A stretch of DNA of 64,000 nt from Bidens hawaiensis. Taxonomy: Eukaryota > Streptophyta > Magnoliopsida > Asterales > Asteraceae. The translations under genes were made by a program, and so were the position numbers. Below the pieces are notes generated by a model that did not search any database, was not told the DNA's origin, and saw nothing but the letters and a program-made list of their open reading frames with translations. The stretch lies in the NCBI GenBank assembly GCA_021521415.1, contig JAIQDT010003839.1, forward strand, positions 229,670-293,669, written 5' to 3'. Of this stretch, positions 55,925 to 64,000 are shown piece by piece. Position 1 is the first letter of the stretch. Each line of letters starts with the position of its first letter.

Positions 55925-56242
55925 TGATACGTGCAAGACTCTTGTCATCCCATGTTCACCATGCAACTTATTAATTTCTTATTAGGTTCATTACTTGTTT
56001 GTTTATTTTAGATTAGTGGGAAGTTATCTTAGTTTAGTGGTCTAGTTCATGGTCATGTTACCTTTTATTTCGTTTAGCTACTTTCAAGTGTAAGCCTATA
56101 AAAGACTTTCAAGTTTAAGAATGAATTAAGAAGAAAATTAGCAAAGTTTTATTGTCTCTTTCTCTCTAATGTTTCTTGGAGTCTAACCCGCTTAAAGGGT
56201 CATATCTTGGGAGACCGCCGATCTCGAATCCGGCTTCTATCA
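55925..56242 (+). mobile_element. Short solo LTR (Copia-like), 318 bp
   Basis: Begins TGATACGTGC and ends GGCTTCTATCA (inverted TGATA/TATCA ends). It is flanked by TATAT and TATAC, a 4/5 match. It has a TATA-like CCTATAAAAGAC near 56095 and TCTTTCTCTC downstream. Copy A of the segmental duplication is uninterrupted at the matching point, giving an empty-site comparison. Confidence 0.7.
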
Positions 56243-56724
56243 TATACCAGTTATAACTTAAAGTATTTATTTTTACAATTTAGAACCTAAAGATTCACCT
56301 TATCTTGCATTTGCAATGATTTAAACCGAGAACCATATTGCAAGAGGCAAACACACTACCAATAGCCAAATGAATCATGGGTGGTAATTTTCTTTTGTAA
56401 GAGCAATTTATGATGCTAGAATACATAATCACTGGTTAATTTTCATTATTACATTAAGTATTATATATTTAAAATGAATAATGCAATCTTAAGGGGTTGT
56501 CCATAATTTTAAAATAATATGTAGATTCATGAAACAAAGAACAAACGTAGAAGTAACAAACCATAGGGTACATCGGACCGAATATACTGACACGACTATT
56601 ACAACAATAACCATACCCGGTAAATCACATGCATGACAAGAATAATTCCCAAATATTATTGAATTATAAACCGAAAATATGAGCTACAAGTCAAAACACA
56701 ACATAGGAAACATATCATAAATCA

Positions 56725-56873
56725 ACGATCATTGTTTCCGGAAATCCACCTCCGCTGGCACTCCATGAGACCAACAACTTCGGCTACTTTGATGGAGAAA
56801 GAAGTTAGAAAAACAGAAACATCTTCGAACACACGAGCTCTGTTCGTGTGCCTCTTTGAATTGCCGAAGCCAT
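56725..56873 (-). pseudogene. Relic of the small unknown gene (paralogue C)
   Basis: The ATG at 56873 gives MASAIQRGT. A two-base insertion after codon 8 relative to paralogues A and B then shifts the frame, and it stops after 22 codons. The downstream DNA still matches A (CATCAAAGTAGCCGAAG, GGAAACAATGATCG). The promoter side is replaced by an AAT microsatellite region, so it is probably not transcribed. Confidence 0.8.
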
Positions 56874-56927
56874 TACCATATCTGTCAAATAGATCATGGG
56901 TGATAATTTCTTTTGTAGAGCAACTAT

Positions 56928-56958
<31 letters not shown>

Positions 56959-56962
56959 TAAT
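56928..56962. repeat. (ATA)n microsatellite
   Basis: About ten AAT units. Confidence 0.93.
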
Positions 56963-56989
56963 ATATTATTGTTGTTGTTACTACTACTA

Positions 56990-58035
56990 CTGTTAATATC
57001 CAGACAGATTCTCGGTATTTTAATGCTACGGTTGATGCATTTGCCCCATATTTGTCAACCCCATCATCAACGGACTTGAGACACGATATTCTTAAAACAA
57101 ATACTTGCAGAAATGAATACAAAGGGATCAATGATTGTAAAAAGAAATCATGTTCAAATCTTGCAAAGAATGGAAATCATACGCTTTTAAAATTCACGGT
57201 TTATTGCCCCCCGCTATTGTTACTCGATGGATTCGAGATTTCCAATCAAAGATTTACTTTCCATGTTTGAGAAAATCATTGAAAGAGTCGTAGATGATAA
57301 GGTGTTGCACATACTCACTAGAAATGTTGAACCCTATGTGAATGTGGTACAAGAGATACGTTAGAGGTTCCCTTTTATCTTATGGAGCCCATGCATAATC
57401 GATTTAATTGACATGATATTGAAACAATTAAGAAAATTGGATTGGGTAGATAAAATAGTGGAAGATACGAGACGCCTCACCAAATCTATATACAACAACA
57501 TGGTTCTTGAGGCTATGAGAAACAACACTGGCCTTTGTGGAGGGCCCTACTATCACCTCCGCTAATTTTTTACACTCAAACAAATTACCTTTCATTTGAC
57601 TGTAACATATATGGTTATTGTTGATGCTTTTAAAGAAGAAATCTATGTGATCGCTTCTATCATGACCGACCTCTTCCTCCCTGAATTTCATAGGATAAAT
57701 TGATTGGTTGATCCTTTATAGAAGCTACTAAACATCGTCCAAATCGAAGAACACACCGAGGTAGCGTACATTTATACTGCCATGTACTACGCAATAGGAG
57801 CAATCAAAGAGGAAATGCCCGATGATATCGGATTCATATATGAGATTTGGACAACAAATGATCTCTACGCCGAAGGATTCTACTTGCTTTTTAATGACCG
57901 CCTTAAGAGAAGTTCAAACGTGTACTAGATCGGCATTTATCAGAGTGTTGGACTGCTTTAACTTTGAACAAGCAATTTGTAACAAAATCGTTGATGGCAT
58001 GAGCGCTTATGATCAGGATCTAGGTATTTTGTAAC
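56990..58035 (+). pseudogene. hAT-family transposase relic
   Basis: Several frames together follow a plant hAT transposase. ATVDAFAPYLSTPSSTDLRH, then CKKKSCSNLAKNGNHTLLKF and TVYCP (about 57020-57215), correspond to the DUF659 region (SxDLRxxLL ... KKxGCxIMxDGWTD ... NFxVYCP). LWSPCIIDL-like, LRKLDWVDKIVEDTRRLTKS and IYNN (57380-57500) match the central region. EEHTEVAYIYTAMYYAIGAI and GFIYEIWTTNDLYAEGFYLL (57740-57890) match the dimerisation-proximal part. Frequent stops and shifts show long decay. The catalytic ends are not recognisable. Confidence 0.72.
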
Positions 58036-58039
58036 CAAA

Positions 58040-59015
58040 ATTTCTAAAGAGACCACGTGGTATATTACTCTCTCGTTTTTAAGTTTTGGTTGTACACTTA
58101 TTGCTATTTTATTTTGTTTAAAACAGCGGTTTGGTGGTTCACTCTTTGGAGAGAAGCATCAAGAGTTTCTCTCCGTTGTCACTAGAGTCTTTCACCAACC
58201 ATGCGGTTTGGTTGGTGGTCGTAAACCAACTAAGTTTGCTCAAGAGGCGATGAACAACCCGAGTCATGTTGAATAGATCTGCTCGTATTCTCACCTAACA
58301 ATTCACAGATTTACCGTGGTTAATACAAAAATTGTATTATAGCAAATAAAGGAAAACGAGAATAAACGCAACTAGTCTATGAAGAGTCATGGATACTTTT
58401 TTAATATGTTATCACAAAAATTGCTAGCAAAATTGTAGAATAAAAGGCAATAATTATTCTTCTGTTAGGTACAAGTTTGAAGAAGTATGAACCGGATATC
58501 ATGCCGATTATATATGTTTGGTATTAGACGGTACCAGTGCCATATAAAATACCAAAAAAATACGAAAAGCGGATAGTACTAAAACCAAAAACATGAAAAC
58601 ACAATGATACATGTACCGACGGTGTTTAGTCAATATCAGTTTGTTACATTAGTAGGATGGTACGTGTACTTGGTATTTCAAGAAACACCTAGACATAAAT
58701 ATATAACCATAACTGTTATCATCACTCTTCAAAACACTCTTCAATGGTATTTCAAGAAATTGTATAGGCTATGCCTTAAAATAACACAAATTGACATCCT
58801 CAGCAATACTAAAATCCGAATTAGTTTTTTATACTTTTTATCTAATAAAAAAATGTACCCCGAAAATTAACCAAGCCCCCCCCCCCAAAAAAAAAAAAAA
58901 AACAAACAAACAAATCTAAGTCCAAAACTATACAATGAGTTAAGAAAACACCGAACCCATGCCCCCAATGACATCTATTTTAAGCCCTAAACACTGGATC
59001 CGGGTATGGTCGGGT
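58040..59015. other. Intergenic, nothing recognised
   Basis: Ends with a C10/A17 homopolymer junction at 58877-58905. No supported gene. Confidence 0.45.
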
Positions 59016-59018
59016 TTT

Positions 59019-59061
59019 ATTGTTATATAATGTCACAAATTATGTGACATTATATAACAAT
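59019..59061. repeat. Perfect 19-bp inverted repeat with 5-nt loop
   Basis: Arms ATTGTTATATAATGTCACA (59019-59037) and its exact complement (59043-59061) around AATTA. No gene ends next to it, so no terminator role is implied. Confidence 0.9.
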
Positions 59062-59472
59062 TTCAAGAAAAAGATTATGAAATTAGATACACACAAATTA
59101 GATGTTAATCAACTTTACAACATAAATTGGATAAAAATTAAACCTTTTTTGTGTGTATCAACAAACCCCCTAAATTTCTTATGTCTTGAAATGACAAATT
59201 ATGTAACAAAATAGAAACTAATAGTAAAAACTAAAAATCCTGCAAATTTATAACATAAATCAGATTTAAATCAAGTCTTTAGGTATCAAGATTACAAGTG
59301 ATAACAAACCCTACATTACCCATGTCTTGAATTAAAAAATTATGTAACAAAGTACAACAAACGGAAGAAAAAGATTATGGAATAAGAAACATACAACTTT
59401 AATAAGAGATCTACGAGCTGGGTTTTGGAAAATGGGTCTAGGAGTGAACGCAGGTGTTCTTGTGATACCTTT

Positions 59473-59510
59473 AGCTTAAGAGAAGGTAGAAGGTTACCTT
59501 CTCTTAAGCT
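59473..59510. repeat. Perfect 16-bp inverted repeat with 6-nt loop
   Basis: AGCTTAAGAGAAGGTA, loop GAAGGT, TACCTTCTCTTAAGCT. Confidence 0.9.
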
Positions 59511-59585
59511 GAAGGGGTACCCCCTCACAAAATCTGCACCTTCTTTGAACGGGTCGTACAGTGTCTTGAAGAAGAAGGGTGTTGT

Positions 59586-59635
59586 TGGTATTGGTATTGG
59601 TATTGGTATTGGTATTGGTATTGGTATTGGTATTA
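59586..59635. repeat. (GGTATT)n hexanucleotide repeat
   Basis: About eight units, embedded in a larger duplication. GTACAGTGTCTTGAAGAAGA precedes it and GTACAGTGTGTTGAAGAAGA follows it. It is open in both strands as GIGIG or TNTNT, which is a composition effect. Confidence 0.93.
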
Positions 59636-60087
59636 GTAGGTTCGTACAGTGTGTTGAAGAAGAAGGGTGTTGTTGGTATTGATATTAGTTGGTTCTGAAT
59701 GTGCTGAGCCAATGCATTTATCTCTCTTGAAAAAAAAATTCAAAACAATTTAACTAAAATGACTTATATGCCCACTAAAAATCAATTTTAGAGGTTGGTT
59801 ACGGAAATTTAGGGTTTGAGATAAAGTGTTTCGCCGGAAGACGAAATAGTTCGTGTTTCGTCGGATGACAAAACATTTAGACACATTGCGAGATTTTTGA
59901 GGTCGTTTTGTTTCGTTGACGGCTAATGTGTTTCCGTCGATTACAACGGATTATAATGACTATTTTGGGTATCATGTGAAAGTCATGGCTCTCACAACTC
60001 ATGTGAGAGCCAATGCATTTATCTATTTTGAAAAACTTATACTTTTATTCACATTTGAGAAATTCATAAACATTAGTTTTTTGGGGA

Positions 60088-60093
<6 letters not shown>

Positions 60094-60126
<33 letters not shown>
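60094..60126. repeat. (ATT)n microsatellite
   Basis: About eleven units. Confidence 0.93.
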
Positions 60127-60127
<1 letters not shown>

Positions 60128-60515
60128 CAATAAAGATGATATTCACACCTCATCTTAAGCATACAAAATGGAGTTCCATCCTTTGTTAACAATTTTGTTT
60201 AGTAATGTTTATTTATATGGTTTTTATTTCAATTATATCTAACTTTATAATTGGATCGGACACCGAACTGGATGGGCAATCGGTCGAACAATTTTTCTTA
60301 AAAAATGGCGGGTCGGACTGGAAAAAGGTTTTTTCAAGAAAAATATATTTTTTTTCTGGTAAACCGGTTGAATCATCCGGTTTTCCGGTTGGATAGGTTG
60401 GTTTTCTGGAACCGAACGAGCTACAAAGAACCGGTCCGGTCGGTGAACCGAATCCGATCATAGCGGTTCAACCGACCATACTGGTCCAATCTTAACAACA
60501 TTGCTTACCACTTAT

Positions 60516-61166
60516 CAGTGGCGGCCCAACCATTTAGGAGGCCTAAAGTCGAGTAAAAATCAAAGGCCCTTTTGCATTGTGTTTATTTAATTAAAAGTGT
60601 TGAGATTATTTAATTTATTTGATTCGGCCATTAACAAATATGTGTTAGCTAACAAACGCAATCCAGACTGATCTTTTCATGCCTAACTACAAAAATATAA
60701 GTAATTTGCAGATAAAAGTTCCTTCTTAAGTTATTATTTGATAACTTCGGTAAAAAAATGTTTTAGTTCACAGTTATGTAACAAAAAAATTATGCCTTTA
60801 ATGTAAAAAAATGATGAGTAGGGCATTGGAAATAAAATAAAAGAGACTCATCACAAAAAAATGAAATAATTGATTAGCCACTCATTGGTATAAACTAAAA
60901 AGAAAGATCAGTTGGAGATAATGAAATTAAACATGATCCATCTACATGCAAAAACAAGAAAATGCAAGGCTCCCGTGATTCGAGCTCGGGCTTTCACAAT
61001 TTAATAAGCACAACAATCTTACCACTGCACTAAGTATAGACATCTGCTTGAAGGATAAAACTCAAGATAATATACATTATAAATTTAATTTATTTAAAAC
61101 CGAGGCTTCAAAAATTTGGGGGCCTAAAATCGTATCTTTACTTGCTTACCTTATTGGGCCGCCCTG
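60516..61166. mobile_element. Non-autonomous hAT element, 651 bp, TSD CCACTTAT
   Basis: The 8-bp duplication CCACTTAT is at 60508-60515 and 61167-61174. The ends are CAGTGGCGGCCCAA on the left and TTGGGCCGCCCTG on the right, imperfect inverted repeats beginning CAG as in many hAT elements. Internal GGCCTAAAGTCGAG and GGGGCCTAAAATCG are subterminal repeats. It has no transposase frame. A tRNA-like stretch lies around 60970-61045. Confidence 0.85.
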
Positions 61167-61179
61167 CCACTTATAGTTG

Positions 61180-62020
61180 AGCTTAATGAATTAAAGATTC
61201 CCTTTAGCCGAACTAAATACAATGTTAGATAAGACTTTGCCCTTTTAAGGATGAAAGTTCAAGTCATGTGGTTAACAACAATAAGCGTAATTTATGAGCA
61301 AAGTTTGACTGGTGTTCTAAAAAAATGTAACCTCATGAATTAATAAGCTAAAAATTAAGTAAAAGGATATGTTACGAGTCAATACCTTATACTTTTTTTA
61401 CACTTTTTTACCTTAACTGCCAATGGAATAACTGATCAATGGGAATGAGTTCGGGTAGTGGCAAGCGGGTACCCCACGGGTACTCTAGGAACACATTAGA
61501 GGAGGTAGTTCTAGCTCGATATGGTGTGGTTCAAGGCCGAGTGGAAACCAAAACTCACCGCACCAAATGTTTACTCAACAACCATACGGGTACCAAATAC
61601 AACCACAAATGATTTCATATCCTCATAATTACACCTTGACAATACCACTCCCTTTAGAGGATTACCCGCCTGGCGTTCAATGAGTATGCAATGAGAAGGC
61701 CAACTTTTAAGTCCTCGTGCAGCAACGAAGAGCCACCGCTCCAGTTGTATGACTGTTGCATGTGCCAAAAGTCATTGCCTTTTAGAGCTTTCGGTGATAG
61801 GAAATGGTAATAAACGGGTAGTTAAATCACTTAGGTTTGAAGTTAAATGTGCGACATCCTTTAGGTTTGGAGTTATTATTGTTGTCCTTATCTTGATTCT
61901 GAATTGAGATAAAACAGATTAAAACGGTTTTCAATTATTAGCTAAATTCAATTCTAGACATTTTTAGTACTACAATATAATGTTATCGAATCAAAAGTAG
62001 GGGTTGTCACAATTGTGGCT
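61180..62020. other. Intergenic with a possible decayed coding stretch
   Basis: From about 61438 the plus strand reads MGMSSGSGKRVPHGYSRNTL and EEVVLARYGVVQGRVETKTH, then breaks. I do not recognise it; it may be transposon-derived. The rest is AT-rich. Confidence 0.3.
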
Positions 62021-62024
62021 GATG

Positions 62025-62142
62025 GGGTGTTTGAGATTTGCTTATTTTAGTCAATTTAAGTTGATAAGTTACAATATTGTTACTTATATCTTATAATTTC
62101 TCAAAATAAGTTGGATGTTAAAATAAGGAATTCCAAACACCC
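62025..62142. mobile_element. Short MITE-like inverted repeat, 118 bp
   Basis: The left end GGGTGTTTGAGATTTGCTTA is matched by the right end (reverse complement) GGGTGTTTGGAATTCCTTAT. Clear target-site duplication not seen. Confidence 0.6.
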
Positions 62143-62519
62143 TTGAATATTATGCTAGGACATGCATATTTTAGTTTGGCATAATGCTTCCTTTGGCCCT
62201 TTAACTTAAAACTACTTACAACCTTTCATTAAAACTTTATTGGTTAACAAAAATTTTGGATGTTGCATTTATAGTTCATATACTTGTGTAACATGATAAA
62301 AAAAAACATATTAAAACCTATAATTTAATAAAGTATGAAAGTTTAGTGATTTAATTAGAGTTATTTTTAGTTGATTGACATAATTAAAACAATTTTGAAA
62401 CTCTGTTAATATTTTTCAAATTTACCCTAAATTCCTAAAATATATAATTATTGAGAAGTCGGTGGAGAAATAATTTTTGGACGGCTACTAATATTAATAT
62501 TGATAGGAGGCTGCTAAAA

Positions 62520-63798
62520 TCGTTACGGAGAACATCTACTATACTGGAGCAAAGCAAAGGTTAGCGGATTGATCAAGAGCCAGCATTCGGTTAACGTTAA
62601 TTGGCTTGGTTTGTAATCTATCTTTTGTTTTCTTTCGGTCTAAAGCATGTTTAAAGCTGAGTTTTGTTCGTTTTTAATTATGAGTAGCTAAATATTTAAA
62701 CTACTTAGGCAAAGATGATTATTGACGTTTTGTTATTGTTTCTGGGTTTTTAGCAAATCGTGTAACCGTTTACTATTAATAAGCTTGATCTTTACTAGTT
62801 TATTCCGTGTTTATATGTTTATATATTGATTTCTTCGTGTGGTTATTGCATGATTTGGTGTCGACGTGTCGTGTCAATTATTATTTTGTGGTAGAGCTCA
62901 CCATAGGATTCTTATTAGTAACATGTTATATATATATAAGTGTTTGCACCTTCCTTGGGACCGATAGGAGATAGGAAGTCTAGTTATCTTGTTTCATCAC
63001 TAGGTTAGACGTTAGTCATGTGACCACGAGTGGTGTCTTTCTCGGTTTTGTTAGACCGGTCTAGATTGGTTATCCCTTTGCCCCTAGAGTTGTTAGTACC
63101 AACCCTTAGAGGATACATGAGACCGACGGGAGATTTGTCTGTCAGAAACATTAGTGAACCTTAACATTCCAATCCTTAAAATTCCCTAGTGTGTCCACTC
63201 TTAGATTACCGGTGTCATATGAGTCGTTAGATCCCGAAAATAGTCAGTTGGATTCCAGTGTTCCGCCTTTAGTTCCGATTTTCTGTCTAGTATTTCTAGT
63301 TTTCTTGTTTATTTATTTATTTTAAGTTTAAGTAATTTAGTTATAAAAAAACAAAAACAATCAAATCAATTTATATGATAGTTAGGACTCAATAGAGGTT
63401 TAGTATCGGGATCGTCTTTTTTGTCCACGAATTTGATATCCAGAGTTGCTAGACTGTGCCATTACACGACTGGTACACTTGCTGCTGTGTGAAGTTAGTT
63501 TGGTGAATCCGTTCTTAAAACTAATTTGTGAATCGGCTTTTATCAACTAATTTACATATATTGGTCTGTAATTCTAGTTCTGCTTATGCCTTTATGACTA
63601 ACTTTTGGGTTGATTTTGTGACTAAAGACACTAACAAAATATGACTTATGCTTCTAGATTTGGTTTTGATTGCCATTTGTGTCTATCTGTTTGTTTTACT
63701 TTAGCTTAGTGACCATATAGCCTAATCATTAAAGGGTTTGCTATGTGGTTTTTTAACCGAAAGCGTGACATACTCTTAGTTCTATATATTTTCTGCAG
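62520..63798 (+). other. Putative 5' UTR intron region upstream of the F-box gene, with LTR remnant
   Basis: The base before the ATG at 63799 is the end of TATTTTCTGCAG, a strong splice acceptor, which suggests a leader intron. About 62940-63500 contains GGGACCGATAGGAGATAGGA, GGACTCAATAGAGG and TAGACTGTGCCATTACACGA, resembling an old Gypsy LTR. The leader exon and its donor were not located with confidence. Confidence 0.4.
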
Positions 63799-64000
63799 AT
63801 GGAGAGGAGAGGCATGGCGGGTAAAAGGTCACATGAAGAAGAAGAAGAAGTAATGGTGGACAGATTATCGAACTTGCCAGAATCCCTGCAGCTTCGCATT
63901 CTTTCTTGTCTCAATGCCAGACACGCTGTTCGAACAATGGTGTTATCGAAATCATGGTTCTCTTTATGGACTTGTACTCCGGTTCTCAATTTCAGTTCCC
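63799..64000 (+). CDS. F-box protein, N-terminus only (runs off window)
   Basis: ATG at 63799 (MERRGMAGKRSHEEEEEVMV), then the F-box DRLSNLPESLQLRILSCLNA followed by RHAVRTMVLSKSWFSLW and TPVLNF. This is the N-terminal motif of plant F-box/LRR/FBD proteins, where the F-box binds SKP1 to form an SCF ubiquitin ligase. An internal ATG six codons in could be an alternative start. The rest of the protein, expected to hold LRR and FBD parts, is beyond the window. A relic of the same general family is at 54740-55310. Confidence 0.85.
   Translation, partial: MERRGMAGKRSHEEEEEVMVDRLSNLPESLQLRILSCLNARHAVRTMVLSKSWFSLWTCTPVLNFSS

Larger units (their letters stand above)
55728..56880. repeat. Segmental duplication, copy B (pairs with 23690-25445)
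   Basis: Collinear with copy A from TTATTTATGAAACTCAAAAA through CAGTCACGTATGACC, CACCTTATCTTGCATTT and TCATGAAACAAAGAACAAAC to the small-gene relic. It has a 318-bp LTR insertion that copy A lacks, and it lacks the 890-bp block of copy A. Confidence 0.8.

Noticed and set aside
59425..59712. Frames with GIGIG and TNTNT runs on opposite strands
   Set aside because: Direct result of the (GGTATT)n repeat; both strands stay open because the unit is six bases long.
61438..61790. Possible coding exon starting MGMSSGSGKR
   Set aside because: Broken by stops within about 60 codons and not recognisable; mentioned only as part of an intergenic entry.

Overview
This is plant nuclear DNA. It has spliced genes with GT-AG introns, low gene density, AT-rich spacers and many nested retrotransposons. 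A Myb-bearing Harbinger element, a Tekay chromovirus, a Tat/Retand element with an antisense extra gene, and LTRs ending in TGTYACACCCC-like motifs point to a eudicot, most likely Asteraceae. That placement is an inference; no species is claimed.

Layout. 1-1901: LTR-like tandem repeats and a gene relic. 1902-4311: solo LTR. 4338-4824: decayed BED-finger exon. 4987-5831: Mutator-type foldback element. 8181-12547 (minus): complete five-exon receptor-like cytoplasmic kinase (RLCK VII/PBL type), whose intron 3 holds a SINE and a 100-bp tandem array copied from its own exon-4 splice boundary. 14443-15650: deleted Copia element. 16000-16980: LTR remnant. 18561-20509: solo LTR. 25263-25439 (minus): small gene of unknown function with a second copy at 49097-49252 and a dead copy at 56725-56873. 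26832-36142: young full-length Tekay Gypsy element with two 2299-bp LTRs. About 36449-48745: 5'-truncated Tat/Retand Gypsy element on the minus strand, carrying an intact five-exon antisense gene (40454-43528) and a nested solo LTR (38066-39979). 49402-51201: Harbinger element carrying only the Myb-like ORF. 52457-52807: Harbinger MITE. 54740-55300: F-box/LRR relic. 55730-56880: diverged segmental duplicate of 23690-25440, interrupted by a 318-bp solo LTR. 56990-58035: hAT transposase relic. 60516-61166: non-autonomous hAT element. 63799 to the window end: start of an F-box gene.

Most of the window is therefore transposon-derived. Eight insertions have their ends fixed by exact target-site duplications read directly from the sequence. 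The host genes are the kinase, the F-box gene and the two intact small genes. The most unusual signals are the intact spliced antisense gene inside a broken retroelement, the small-protein family with conserved promoters, and the amplification of an exon-intron boundary inside the kinase intron.
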